Origin: Bacteroidales bacterium
Lineage (GTDB): Bacteria; Bacteroidota; Bacteroidia; Bacteroidales; UBA932
Direction: 5' to 3'
Length of the DNA: 64,000 nt
Assembly (NCBI GenBank): GCA_028707695.1
Contig: JAQWAL010000005.1
Coordinates: 1 to 64,000, forward strand
In this document: positions 41,325-50,426 of the stretch, piece after piece
Layout of the letters: each line of letters starts with the position of its first letter
Numbering within the stretch: the stretch's first letter is position 1
Position numbers and translations under genes: made by a program
Notes under the pieces: model-generated
What the model saw: the letters and a program-made list of their open reading frames with translations, nothing else
Database searches by the model: none
What the model was told of the DNA's origin: nothing

Positions 41325-43430
41325 ATGGCATCTATACTGGAGAGCGATATAAAATTTTTGCAGGGAGTTGGTCCTAGAAGGGCTGAAATCCTTGACAAAG
41401 AACTGGGCATCAAATGCTTTAAAGATATGCTCATGTTTTTCCCGTTCCGTTATATAGATCGTTCCAAAATCTACTCTGTTACGGAAATTGATTCGTCCAT
41501 GAGCTACATCCAACTAAGGGGTAGAATCTCTTCAATTTCTGTTGTTGGAGACAAACCCAGGGCCAAAAGACTTGTAGCCAAGTTCTGGGACTCCACCGGC
41601 ACCTTGGACCTTGTCTTTTTCCAACGCATCAAATGGATAAAGGATTGGTTGAAACCAAATACAGAATACATAGTTTTCGGAAAGCCATCGGTTTTTAACA
41701 ACTCTTTCAACATGGTCCATCCCGAGGTAGAACCTGCAACCATAGAAAACCCTGGTTACATGGGAAATATGATGGGGATTTACCCTTCTACAGAAAAACT
41801 TAAAAACGCTGGCTTTTCAAACAAACAAATAACCAGGTTGGTTGGCTCACTGTTAAAGTTATGTGAACCGGCCCTTTCCGAGACCATTCCTGTCGATATT
41901 GTCCAAAAAAAGAGGCTGCTTTCGCACAGGGAGGCTATAAACAACATCCATTTCCCAAAAAACAACCAGCTACTGGCTCAGGCTCAGTTTAGGCTCAAGT
42001 TCGAAGAGCTTTTTTACCTACAACTCTCCCTTCTCAAACAAAAAGGAATTCGTGAAAAAAAAATTCCCGGAATCATTATGTCCAAGGTAGGAGACCACTT
42101 CAACAATTGCTACAGAAAGCTTCCTTTCCAACTTACAGATGCCCAAAAGAGGGTAATAAAGGAGATCCGTTCCGATTTGGTCGGGGGCAGACAGATGAAC
42201 CGTCTTTTACAGGGTGATGTGGGCAGTGGAAAAACAATGGTAGCAGTGCTCTCTGCTTTGCTGGCAGCAGACAACGGCTACCAGTCTTGCATAATGGCAC
42301 CCACCGAAGTACTTGCGGGCCAACACTACAAAGGTTCTCTCAAACTATTGCTGGGGATTGGTGTGAAAACTGCCTTGCTTACAGGAAGTACAAAGAAAAA
42401 GGAGCGTGAATCCATAGCCAACGGACTACTGGATGGAAGCATTGACATTCTGTTTGGCACACATGCACTTATAGAAGATACCGTACAGTTCAGCAACCTG
42501 GGATTGGCGGTAATTGACGAACAGCACCGGTTTGGCGTGGAACAGCGCTCCCGCCTTTGGAACAAAGGGAAGACCATGCCGCATATATTGGTAATGACAG
42601 CTACCCCCATTCCAAGGACACTTGCCATGACCCTTTACGGCGACCTGGACGTATCTGTCATTGACCAATTGCCTCCTGGACGCAAACCAATAAAAACAAT
42701 GCATGCCACGGACACACAAAGGGACAGGATCTACTCCTTCATGAAAGAGCAAATAAATAAAGGAAGACAGGTTTTCATTGTATATCCACTTATCAAAGAG
42801 AGTGAAAAGATGGACTACAAAAACCTTCAGGATGGCTACATGAACATCATAGAAGAGTTCAAAGCCCCGGAGTATATCACGGCAGTTGTACACGGGAAAC
42901 AAAAAAACGAAGACAAGGCGCACGACATGGAGCTCTTTGCATCTGGCAAAGCCCATATTCTGGTAGCCACATCGGTCATAGAAGTTGGTGTGGATGTACC
43001 AAATGCATCCGTCATGATAATAGAGAGTGCAGAACGTTTCGGATTGTCACAACTCCACCAGCTTAGGGGCAGGGTTGGCCGAGGAGCCGAAGAGTCTTGG
43101 TGCATACTTATGACCGGATACAAACTTAGCAAGGAATCACGTCAAAGGATAGAACTTATGTGTTCTACCAATGATGGGTTTGAACTGGCAGAGGCAGACC
43201 TTAGAATGAGGGGGCCGGGAGACATGGAGGGCACACAACAAAGCGGGTTACCAGTAGACCTCCATATTTCCAACCTTGCAAAGGACGGGCAAATATTGGA
43301 AGAGGCCCGCAGGACAGCCCAGGCAATACTGGAAGAGGATCCTCTGTTGGAAAATGAAAAGCACAGACTGTTAAGATACAACCTAGGCAAACTAAAGCGG
43401 GAACAAAAAGATTATTCGTTGATTAGCTGA
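41325..43430 (+). CDS. recG: ATP-dependent DNA helicase RecG
   Basis: Branched-DNA helicase that remodels stalled forks, R-loops and recombination intermediates. The 701-residue protein has the N-terminal wedge/OB domain (about 1-250, starting with LQGVGPRRAEILDKELGI), Walker A GDVGSGKTMVAV (about 299-310), the DEQHRFG box in VIDEQHRFGVEQRS (DExH), TATPIPRTLA (motif III), VIEVGVDVPNA and QLHQLRGRVGRG (motifs V and VI, about 545-585). The start matches homologues, which begin just before the GVGP helix. It leads a plus-strand run with nfo, msrBA and the MATE gene. Confidence 0.96.
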   Translation: MASILESDIKFLQGVGPRRAEILDKELGIKCFKDMLMFFPFRYIDRSKIYSVTEIDSSMSYIQLRGRISSISVVGDKPRAKRLVAKFWDSTGTLDLVFFQRIKWIKDWLKPNTEYIVFGKPSVFNNSFNMVHPEVEPATIENPGYMGNMMGIYPSTEKLKNAGFSNKQITRLVGSLLKLCEPALSETIPVDIVQKKRLLSHREAINNIHFPKNNQLLAQAQFRLKFEELFYLQLSLLKQKGIREKKIPGIIMSKVGDHFNNCYRKLPFQLTDAQKRVIKEIRSDLVGGRQMNRLLQGDVGSGKTMVAVLSALLAADNGYQSCIMAPTEVLAGQHYKGSLKLLLGIGVKTALLTGSTKKKERESIANGLLDGSIDILFGTHALIEDTVQFSNLGLAVIDEQHRFGVEQRSRLWNKGKTMPHILVMTATPIPRTLAMTLYGDLDVSVIDQLPPGRKPIKTMHATDTQRDRIYSFMKEQINKGRQVFIVYPLIKESEKMDYKNLQDGYMNIIEEFKAPEYITAVVHGKQKNEDKAHDMELFASGKAHILVATSVIEVGVDVPNASVMIIESAERFGLSQLHQLRGRVGRGAEESWCILMTGYKLSKESRQRIELMCSTNDGFELAEADLRMRGPGDMEGTQQSGLPVDLHISNLAKDGQILEEARRTAQAILEEDPLLENEKHRLLRYNLGKLKREQKDYSLIS

Positions 43431-43505
43431 CTACATGACACGATGAACAATAACAACCAAAACTTGTTTTGAAATCGAACTGTTGTAAAAGAAAACCATA
43501 CAAAG

Positions 43506-44351
43506 ATGAAATATATAGGAGCACATGTAAGCGCATCGGGAGGAGTAGAAAATGCCCCCTTGAACGCACACGAAATCGGGGCAAACGCTTTTGCCCTTTT
43601 TACAAAGAACCAACGCCAGTGGGTATCAAAACCACTTGCAAAGGAAAGTATTGAGGCATTCAAACAGAATTGCCAGCAACACGGCTTCTCACCAATGCAA
43701 ATACTACCCCACGACAGCTACTTGATAAACCTTGGACACCCCGAGCAGGAGGGGCTGGGGAAATCCCGCGCAGCCTTCCTTGACGAAATGCAACGTTGTG
43801 AACAATTGGGACTGGACAGGTTGAACTTCCATCCAGGAAGCCACCTTAACAAAATTGACATTGACAGTTGCCTCCGCACAATTGCAGACTCCATAAACAT
43901 TGCCCTGGATAAAACAAAAGGTGTTATAGCAGTCATTGAGAACACTGCAGGGCAAGGCACCAACCTGGGACATTCATTTGAACAGATTGCCCAGATAATA
44001 CACCATGTAGAGGACAAAAGCCGTGTTGGTGTTTGTATAGACACTTGCCACTCCTTTGCAGCTGGTTACGACCTCTCTACTGCTGACGGATTCAAGAAAG
44101 CTTTTGACCACTTTGACCAGGTTATAGGTTTCCGGTATCTTAAAGGGATGCACCTTAACGATGCAAAAAAAGGGCTCAATTCAAGGGTAGACAGGCACGA
44201 CTCCCTGGGTGTAGGCGAGCTGGGAGAAGAGACATTCAAAATGCTCATGAAAGACAGCAGGTTCGACAATATGCCACTTATATTGGAAACACCAAATCCT
44301 GACATATGGAAAGAAGAGATAGAACAATTACGAAAATGGGAAAAAGAGTAA
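43506..44351 (+). CDS. nfo: endonuclease IV
   Basis: Metal-dependent AP endonuclease of base-excision repair, 281 residues, the expected length. The TIM-barrel motifs are intact: [15 protein letters not shown] (first metal-binding His), LNFHPGSH (about 97-104), [20 protein letters not shown] (about 137-156), [16 protein letters not shown] (about 174-189), [20 protein letters not shown] (about 216-235) and ILETPNP. It follows recG by 75 bases without an evident promoter, and its 3' end overlaps the start of the msrBA gene by 16 bases. Confidence 0.97.
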   Translation: MKYIGAHVSASGGVENAPLNAHEIGANAFALFTKNQRQWVSKPLAKESIEAFKQNCQQHGFSPMQILPHDSYLINLGHPEQEGLGKSRAAFLDEMQRCEQLGLDRLNFHPGSHLNKIDIDSCLRTIADSINIALDKTKGVIAVIENTAGQGTNLGHSFEQIAQIIHHVEDKSRVGVCIDTCHSFAAGYDLSTADGFKKAFDHFDQVIGFRYLKGMHLNDAKKGLNSRVDRHDSLGVGELGEETFKMLMKDSRFDNMPLILETPNPDIWKEEIEQLRKWEKE

Positions 44352-45232
44352 TTTACCTTTTATTATTATTGATACCAATGGCCATCAACGGACAACAATA
44401 CCGGGAACTTTCCCGGGAAGAACAGCGTGTAATCCTAGAAAAAGGAACCGAAAGACCCTTTAGCGGGGAGTACTACCAACACGACCAACCAGGCACATAT
44501 CACTGCAAACAGTGTAATGCACCACTGTACAAATCCACATCCAAGTTCGATGCCGGATGCGGCTGGCCCAGCTTTGACGACCAAATCCCCGGTGCAGTGA
44601 CAAGGCTGCGCGACCCTGACGGTCGTAGGACAGAGATAGTGTGTTCCAACTGCAACGGTCACCTGGGACATGTTTTCCTTGGCGAAGGGTTCACACAAAA
44701 GGACACCCGCCATTGCGTTAACTCCATCTCAATGGTATTTGTCCCGGAAGCAAGGGATACTGCCATATTTGCAGGAGGCTGCTTCTGGGGTGTTGAGCAC
44801 CTCCTTCAAAACAAACCTGGTGTTATCTCTGTCACCAGTGGTTACACCGGAGGTTCAATTGAAAATCCAACTTACGAGATGGTATGTTCTGGCACCACAG
44901 GTCATGCAGAGGCAGTAGAGGTTGTATTTGACAGAAACCAGATTAGTTACCGGGACCTTACAAAACTCTTCTTTGAAATACACGATCCTACACAGTTAAA
45001 CCGCCAGGGTCCAGACGTTGGCACCCAATACCGGTCTGGAATCTTTTTCAAAAACCAGGAGCAAAGAAAAATTGCCGAGGAGCTCAAAGAGACACTCAGG
45101 CTCAAAGGTTTGAACGTTGTTACACAAATAAGCCCGGCCTCAACATTTTACCCTGCCGAGCAATACCACCAAGACTACTACCTGCGTAAAGGAACGCAAC
45201 CCTACTGCCACTCCTATGTAAAAAGATTCTAA
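44336..45232 (+). CDS. secreted bifunctional methionine sulfoxide reductase B/A
   Basis: Repairs oxidised methionine, both R- and S-sulfoxides, probably in the envelope. The 298-residue protein starts with a signal peptide ([19 protein letters not shown]). The MsrB domain comes first (about 22-150), with zinc-binding pairs CKQC and [13 protein letters not shown], and the catalytic Cys in [11 protein letters not shown]. The MsrA domain follows (about 150-298), with catalytic Cys in [15 protein letters not shown] and the late YHQDYYLR. B-before-A order is the reverse of many MsrA-MsrB fusions but known in Bacteroidota. Earlier in-frame start at 44306 lies deep in nfo and would spoil the signal peptide. 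Confidence 0.95.
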   Translation: MGKRVIYLLLLLIPMAINGQQYRELSREEQRVILEKGTERPFSGEYYQHDQPGTYHCKQCNAPLYKSTSKFDAGCGWPSFDDQIPGAVTRLRDPDGRRTEIVCSNCNGHLGHVFLGEGFTQKDTRHCVNSISMVFVPEARDTAIFAGGCFWGVEHLLQNKPGVISVTSGYTGGSIENPTYEMVCSGTTGHAEAVEVVFDRNQISYRDLTKLFFEIHDPTQLNRQGPDVGTQYRSGIFFKNQEQRKIAEELKETLRLKGLNVVTQISPASTFYPAEQYHQDYYLRKGTQPYCHSYVKRF

Positions 45233-45247
45233 ACGCCCATACACTTA

Positions 45248-46606
45248 ATGAAAGACCTTACACAAGGAAAAGAGGGATTGCAGATCCTTAATTTTGCAAT
45301 CCCCATGCTCATAGGGAATGTTTTCCAACAACTCTACAACGTTGTGGACAGCATTGTTGTAGGAAAATACATAGGGTCTGTTGCTTTGGCAGCAGTAGGT
45401 GCCAGCTTTCCCATTCTATTCACAATGAGCGCAATGATTGGCGGAGTCACCATAGGGGGTTCTGTGCTTGTCTCACAGTATTTTGGGGCAAAAGAGAATA
45501 GCAAGGTCAAGATTACATCCGACACCCTACAAATATTCCTGCTGGTAAGTTCAATTGCCCTGTCCCTGCTCTTTTTTGCAATCAGTCGCCCTCTCTTTAT
45601 CCTGCTAGGCATACCCCCTGAGGTACTTCCAGATGCAGTCCGCTACTTTGATACAATAATATTGACAACCACAGTACCAACATTTGCCGTTTTTGGGATG
45701 GCTGCAATCTTGAGAGGTGTCGGCAACTCAAAGACCCCCGTATATTTTGTAGTATTGTCTTTGGTGCTCAATATGGTACTGGATATAATCTTTGTATTGG
45801 TTTTTGGCTGGGGGATCCTGGGTGTAGCATGGGCAACGGCAATTGCTACAGTAGTATCTTGGGTAGCATTATGGTACCATCTCAATTCCAAGGAAGATGC
45901 TATTATAAGGTTCAATCTCAATTACAAAAAATGGCAATTCGATTGGGATAACTTCCGGCTATCATTAAAAATAGGGTTACCTTCAGGTATACAGCAAACC
46001 CTTGTGGGACTGGGATCACTGGCACTGCTTAGCATTGTCTCCCCGTTTGGTGTAGCAGTTCTGGCTGCCTATACGGCAGCGGGCAGGGTAGATATGTTTG
46101 TCTCTATGCCTGCAATGAACCTGGCAGCAGCCCTCTCTTCCTTTGTGGGGCAAAACCTTGGGGCAGGAAGGCTTGACAGGGTTAAAAACGGGCTCAAATC
46201 CACTCTTGTCTATTCTACCGTGATATGCCTTGCATTAACAATGGTGGTGGTATTCTTCGGAGGGGAAATCATGAGGCTCTTTACCGATTTGAATTCCCAG
46301 CATCATGCAGAGATAGTAAGGATAGGTAAAGAGTATCTGGTGATAGTAACCTCATTTTACATAGTATTCTCAACAATGTTTGTAATAAACGGAGTAACCA
46401 GAGGGGCAGGGGCAACATTCGTTCCGATGCTCATAACTACCCTATCCCTCTGGGTTATACGAGTTCCATTGGCATGGCTGCTTTCCCGGTACATGGGCCC
46501 TTCTGGCATATGGTGGTCAATACCAATAGGCTGGAGTGCCGGACTTATTGGCGCATACCTCTATTACAGATCGGGGAAATGGTTAAAACATCGTGTGAAA
46601 ACATAA
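45248..46606 (+). CDS. MATE family efflux transporter
   Basis: Inner-membrane multidrug/toxin extrusion exporter of 452 residues with about 12 hydrophobic helices, coupled to Na+ or H+. The N-terminus ILNFAIPMLIGNVFQQLYNVVDSIVVG (in part, IPMLIGNVFQQLYNVVDS) and the second-half repeat LKIGLPSGIQQTLVGLGSLAL show the two-fold MATE symmetry; GQNLGAGRLDRVKNG and QYFGAKENSKVK are the paired loop motifs. Substrate unknown. It starts 15 bases after the Msr gene, so exporter and oxidative repair may be co-expressed. The stop is two bases from the converging glnS stop, with no terminator between. Confidence 0.94.
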   Translation: MKDLTQGKEGLQILNFAIPMLIGNVFQQLYNVVDSIVVGKYIGSVALAAVGASFPILFTMSAMIGGVTIGGSVLVSQYFGAKENSKVKITSDTLQIFLLVSSIALSLLFFAISRPLFILLGIPPEVLPDAVRYFDTIILTTTVPTFAVFGMAAILRGVGNSKTPVYFVVLSLVLNMVLDIIFVLVFGWGILGVAWATAIATVVSWVALWYHLNSKEDAIIRFNLNYKKWQFDWDNFRLSLKIGLPSGIQQTLVGLGSLALLSIVSPFGVAVLAAYTAAGRVDMFVSMPAMNLAAALSSFVGQNLGAGRLDRVKNGLKSTLVYSTVICLALTMVVVFFGGEIMRLFTDLNSQHHAEIVRIGKEYLVIVTSFYIVFSTMFVINGVTRGAGATFVPMLITTLSLWVIRVPLAWLLSRYMGPSGIWWSIPIGWSAGLIGAYLYYRSGKWLKHRVKT

Positions 46607-46608
46607 AA

Positions 46609-48291
46609 TCACCAAGCAGATTTCAAACCAACCGTACGGTTGAATGTTGTTTTACCTTCAAAGCTTTCTTTGGCGTCTTTCACAAAATACCCGGTACGCT
46701 CAAACTGTACCGCTACTGCTGAGTTATCCTTCAAAAGAGCCTCTTCTGCATATCCTGTGACCACCTTTAGAGAATCGGGGTTAAGGTAATCAATATACTC
46801 TTTACCCTCTTCCAGGTCATCCATCTCTGGCTTGGTGAAGAGCCTGTCAAACAGATTTACAGAGACCTCTTTTGCATGCTCCACGCTAACCCAGTGGATG
46901 GTACCCTTTACCGAACGCCACTCCCCTGCCCCAGGTTTGCTGGAAGGATCATATGTACATCGTATCTCTGCAATGTTACCATCAGAATCCTTGACCACCT
47001 CTTCACATTTGATTATGTATGAGTATTTGAGGCGCACTTCTCCTCCTGGTTTCAGACGGAAATACTTCTTTGGTGGATCTTCCATAAAATCGTCCCTCTC
47101 TATGTACAACTCTTTTGAAAAAGGGATTTTCCTTTTGCCTGCACTCTCATCACCCGGATTCAATGCTCCTTGGAAATACTCAACATCATTATCAGGATAA
47201 TTTGTTATCACCAGTTTCACAGGATCAAGCACTGTCATGTAACGGTTGGCACGTTTGTTAAGGTCTTCCCTCACGCACCACTCCAACAATGAAAGGTCTA
47301 TTATATTGTCACGTTTGGCAACTCCTACCTTGTCGGCAAAAAGCCTTATGGATTCCGGAGTGTAACCGCGCCTTCTCAACCCACATATAGTGGGCATCCT
47401 AGGGTCATCCCACCCACTGACAAACCCCTTCCTGACAAGTTCCAGCAATTTACGTTTGCTCATTACAGTGTAAGTCAGGTTAAGCCTTGCGAACTCATAC
47501 TGTTTAGAGGGGAATATCTCCAGTTTTTCTATGAACCAGTCATACAATGGCCTGTGTACGTCAAACTCCAAAGTACATATCGAGTGAGTGATGTTTTCCA
47601 AAGAATCACTTTGCCCGTGGGCGTAGTCATACATTGGGTAGATGCACCAGTCGTTGCCTGTGCGATGGTGGTGGGCATGGATAATCCTGTACATCAACGG
47701 GTCCCTCATCAGCATATTGGGATGTGCCATATCAATTTTTGCCCTTAACACCCTGGAACCATCGGGAAACTCCCCTGCCCTCATCCGTTGGAACAGATCC
47801 AAATTTTCTTGGGGAGACCGTTCTCTGTTGGGGCTGGGAACACCAGCCCTGTTTACTGTTCCCCTGTTCAGACGGATCTCTTCCTGGCTCTGGTCATCTA
47901 CATAGGCCAGCCCTTTCTTTATCAACTCGCATGCCCATTGGTATAGTTGTTCGAAATAGTCAGAAGCATAAAATTCATTGGCCCAGTCAAAACCCAACCA
48001 TTTGACATCCTCCTTGATGGAATCCACATACTCCACATCCTCTTTTGTTGGATTAGTATCATCAAACCTAAGATTGGTCATTCCACCATATTTTTTTGCA
48101 AGTCCAAAATTGAGGCAAATGCTTTTGGCATGCCCAATATGCAAATAACCATTTGGTTCCGGAGGGAATCTTGTTAGTATGGATTTATGAACACCATTTT
48201 TAAGATGTTCTTCTACAATTTCTTCTAAAAAATTCAGACTTTTACCATCGGCCATCTCATCTGCCCCGGTTTTTTTTTTGATCTCGTCCAT
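46609..48291 (-). CDS. glnS: glutaminyl-tRNA synthetase
   Basis: Charges tRNA-Gln with glutamine. The 560-residue class I synthetase has [17 protein letters not shown] (about 42-58, HIGH motif), [19 protein letters not shown], and [11 protein letters not shown] (KMSKS variant, about 275-285). The C-terminal beta-barrels for anticodon binding reach the end, VGLKSAW. A second in-frame ATG at 48255 (MADGKSLNF) is a credible alternative start. Presence of GlnRS means the organism charges tRNA-Gln directly rather than only by transamidation. It diverges from yicC. Confidence 0.96.
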   Translation of the reverse strand: MDEIKKKTGADEMADGKSLNFLEEIVEEHLKNGVHKSILTRFPPEPNGYLHIGHAKSICLNFGLAKKYGGMTNLRFDDTNPTKEDVEYVDSIKEDVKWLGFDWANEFYASDYFEQLYQWACELIKKGLAYVDDQSQEEIRLNRGTVNRAGVPSPNRERSPQENLDLFQRMRAGEFPDGSRVLRAKIDMAHPNMLMRDPLMYRIIHAHHHRTGNDWCIYPMYDYAHGQSDSLENITHSICTLEFDVHRPLYDWFIEKLEIFPSKQYEFARLNLTYTVMSKRKLLELVRKGFVSGWDDPRMPTICGLRRRGYTPESIRLFADKVGVAKRDNIIDLSLLEWCVREDLNKRANRYMTVLDPVKLVITNYPDNDVEYFQGALNPGDESAGKRKIPFSKELYIERDDFMEDPPKKYFRLKPGGEVRLKYSYIIKCEEVVKDSDGNIAEIRCTYDPSSKPGAGEWRSVKGTIHWVSVEHAKEVSVNLFDRLFTKPEMDDLEEGKEYIDYLNPDSLKVVTGYAEEALLKDNSAVAVQFERTGYFVKDAKESFEGKTTFNRTVGLKSAW

Positions 48292-48325
48292 CTTACTGTT
48301 TTTCCTGTATGTTCAAATAATTGTG

Positions 48326-48333
48326 CAAATATA
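48326..48333 (-). promoter_or_regulatory. -7 element of glnS
   Basis: TATATTTG on the minus strand (48333-48326) matches TAnnTTTG, 34 bases before the ATG at 48291; the -33 region is weak. Confidence 0.42.
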
Positions 48334-48356
48334 AGAATTTCCTTGTGCCATTTTTG

Positions 48357-48364
48357 TAACTTTG
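48357..48364 (+). promoter_or_regulatory. -7 element of the yicC gene
   Basis: TAACTTTG matches TAnnTTTG and lies 38 bases before the ATG at 48403. It diverges from the glnS -7 box 23 bases away. Confidence 0.42.
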
Positions 48365-48402
48365 TCACTTTATAACAAATTATTGACAATAATAATCCCC
48401 TT

Positions 48403-49290
48403 ATGGTACAATCGATGACAGGGTTTGGCAAAGCAGAGTGTGTTTGCGGCCATAAAAAGATAACAGTAGAAATCAGGTCTGTAAATGGCAAAGGTTGTGA
48501 TATATCCCTCAAGACACAAGTCATACCACGTGAAAAGGAGATAGAGGTAAAGCAGCTGCTCTCATCCATGCTGGTACGCGGAAACATAGACTTGTTTGCA
48601 ATCTCAGAATCCGAAACGGAACACTCTGGCAAGACCATCAACAAAGAGGTTGTACTCTCATACCTTGAACAACTACGTAAAATAGCTTTGGCATCGGGGG
48701 AAACTCCTGCTTTTGAAACACTCCTGGCCTCTGCCCTGAGGTTTCCGGAGGTTATTGACAACTCCTCTTCAAAAGAAGAGAACCAAGAAATGCTCAATGA
48801 AAACTGGCTGAGTATCCGCTCTGCCATTGAACAGGCAGCCAGTTTGCTGACACAATTCCGCAAGACCGAAGGGAACAGGTTGCAACATGACCTTTTGGAA
48901 AGGGTATCATCAATCAAAGATTACCTCAAACAGACCGAGGTCCATGACGTCGAAAGGATGGAAACTGTCAAAAGCAGGCTAAAATCCAAGATTGAAGAAT
49001 CTGTGGAATCGCCAGACATGAACAGGTTCGAGCAGGAAATAATCTACTATTTGGAGAAGCTTGACATTACAGAGGAAAAAGTTAGGCTTTTGCAACATTG
49101 CCAATATTTTGTACAAACAATGGAAAACGAAGATTATCCTGGCAAAAAACTTGGGTTCATTGCCCAGGAGATGGGTAGGGAGATCAATACCCTAGGATCA
49201 AAAGCAAACCACGCAGGTATACAAAAACTGGTAGTGCAAATGAAAGATGAACTGGAAAAAATAAAGGAACAATCTTTAAACCTTTTGTAA
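48403..49290 (+). CDS. yicC: YicC/YloC family endoribonuclease
   Basis: A 295-residue protein of the YicC family, recently recognised as RNA endonucleases involved in small-RNA and mRNA decay. The diagnostic N-terminus is MVQSMTGFGKAECVCGHKKI, followed by VEIRSVNGKGCDISLKT (about 26-42). The C-terminal DUF1732 domain contains DMNRFEQEIIYYLEKLDITEE in part (about 205-225), GKKLGFIAQEMGREINTLGSKANHAG (in pieces, about 248-270) and KDELEKIKEQSLNLL at the end. The glutamates of QEI and QEMGREIN are the conserved catalytic/metal candidates. It appears monocistronic; a T-rich tract follows the stop. Confidence 0.94.
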   Translation: MVQSMTGFGKAECVCGHKKITVEIRSVNGKGCDISLKTQVIPREKEIEVKQLLSSMLVRGNIDLFAISESETEHSGKTINKEVVLSYLEQLRKIALASGETPAFETLLASALRFPEVIDNSSSKEENQEMLNENWLSIRSAIEQAASLLTQFRKTEGNRLQHDLLERVSSIKDYLKQTEVHDVERMETVKSRLKSKIEESVESPDMNRFEQEIIYYLEKLDITEEKVRLLQHCQYFVQTMENEDYPGKKLGFIAQEMGREINTLGSKANHAGIQKLVVQMKDELEKIKEQSLNLL

Positions 49291-49306
49291 TTTTTTTGAT
49301 TTTTTT

Positions 49307-49334
49307 GCAACTTTTGAAATGAGGGGTTCGTCTA
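49307..49334 (+). promoter_or_regulatory. ECF-sigma-type promoter
   Basis: GCAAC (49307-49311) and CGTCTA (49329-49334) are separated so that AAC and CGTC lie 17 bases apart, the classic ECF -35/-10 arrangement and unlike the TAnnTTTG boxes elsewhere here. A start near 49340-49342 would give a leader of about 27 bases for the secreted-protein gene at 49369. Confidence 0.5.
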
Positions 49335-49368
49335 TAAGGCAGAAAAAAACCAAAAATCATTTCAAATC

Positions 49369-50322
49369 ATGAAAACAAAAATTACAATTTTTTTAGTGCT
49401 GCTTTTGATTTTCTCAAATTCTGCCTTTGCAGCAGGAAACGAATTGTCCGGGAAAGTCCATCCAAAACTTAGTGCCTCTGCATTGGTAAAAAAATCACTC
49501 TCTTTGATTGGGAAAAACTACCCTTGTGTAGATAACAACATGAATGCTTTCTATAAAGAGCAAATCCAGAAAAACAACTCTTGTGTAACAACCAACGAGG
49601 CTATCCTGAACATAAAAAAGAGCTCCTACCTCAAATCCAAAACAGACTTGGCATTCGTAGAACAAGTAAGGGGCAATTGCAACCCTGGTGAAAACGACCA
49701 GTATGTTGTGAAACTACAGGGTGGTCCAATATCTGCACTTGAAATGGATGTAGTAAAGAACCCGTTCCTGGGTACTTTCAACCACAATCCAGAAGAAAGT
49801 TACAGCTTTGAATACGACAATGATGTCTATCAAGGAGGAAAAGAGTACTATGTGGTCCTTTTCAAACAAAAACCAAGTGAAGGAAGAATGTTGTACCGAG
49901 GTAAGATATTCATAGACAAAGAATCCCTTGCCATTGGCAAAATAGAGTATTCAAGGAATGTAGAAAACAGGTTTGGCTCATTCGATTCTTTCTTTGCAAA
50001 AAAGCCAAAAGGACGTGATATTAAGATGACAGGAGCAGACTATGTTGTAAAATACCGGGAATTCGACGGAAAATGGTATTTTGACTACTCCACATCCAAC
50101 ATTAGTTTCGTATTGTCCAACCGCCAGGACCACACCTATGACACATACAGCGTCAAATCCCAAATAGTAGTTACCAACCTTGTTGCAGAAAATTTTTCGG
50201 TTGACAAAACCAACATCATCAAAAGCAATGATATATTGTCCGACAAAATCAAAGAGTTCAACCTCTCTTCGCAATGGGATGTATGCAATCTGATATTATT
50301 ACTGGCTTCCAGTAACTTGTAA
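49369..50322 (+). CDS. secreted protein resembling the C-terminal part of CarboxypepD_reg-like proteins
   Basis: A 317-residue exported protein; the N-terminus (KITIFLVLLLIFSNSAFAA) is a signal peptide with cleavage likely after AFA. The remaining sequence, with LVKKSLSLIGKNYPCVDNNM, FYKEQI, LQGGPISALEMDVVKNPF, YRGKIFIDKESLAIGKIEYS and YVVKYREFDGKWYF, looks like the domain that follows the carboxypeptidase-regulatory-like repeat in Bacteroidota surface proteins, but that N-terminal repeat is absent here. Function unknown. It is the only gene in the window with an apparent ECF promoter and stands alone before a terminator. Recognition of the family is from memory of its sequence pattern and is moderate. 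Confidence 0.7.
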   Translation: MKTKITIFLVLLLIFSNSAFAAGNELSGKVHPKLSASALVKKSLSLIGKNYPCVDNNMNAFYKEQIQKNNSCVTTNEAILNIKKSSYLKSKTDLAFVEQVRGNCNPGENDQYVVKLQGGPISALEMDVVKNPFLGTFNHNPEESYSFEYDNDVYQGGKEYYVVLFKQKPSEGRMLYRGKIFIDKESLAIGKIEYSRNVENRFGSFDSFFAKKPKGRDIKMTGADYVVKYREFDGKWYFDYSTSNISFVLSNRQDHTYDTYSVKSQIVVTNLVAENFSVDKTNIIKSNDILSDKIKEFNLSSQWDVCNLILLLASSNL

Positions 50323-50393
50323 GCAGACAAGCCGTATAAAGCGTTCCGGTGTAAAAAAGTTTTGGTTAGATTTTATTTAAGTTTCCGGAATGG

Positions 50394-50423
50394 AAAAGAG
50401 GCAGGTTGATTCCTGCCTCTTTT
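50394..50423. terminator. bidirectional terminator
   Basis: AAAAGAGGCAGG (50394-50405) and CCTGCCTCTTTT (50412-50423) form a perfect 12-bp stem with a six-base loop and T tracts on both strands. It lies between the secreted-protein gene and the converging DPP-IV-like gene. Confidence 0.85.
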
Positions 50424-50426
50424 TGA

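Noticed and set aside
43458..43471. Short inverted repeat CAAAAC-tt-GTTTTG between recG and nfo
   Set aside because: Six-base arms in A/T-rich DNA without a following T tract are too weak to call a terminator or operator.
48234..48917. 227-residue minus-strand frame overlapping yicC and the glnS start
   Set aside because: Runs through both promoters and the opposite strand of yicC; composition is that of an antisense frame.
50250..50322. Frameshift at the C-terminus of the ECF-linked secreted protein
   Set aside because: The ending SQWDVCNLILLLASSNL is compatible with the family's usual W..N.I....L tail, so a frameshift is not needed to explain it.
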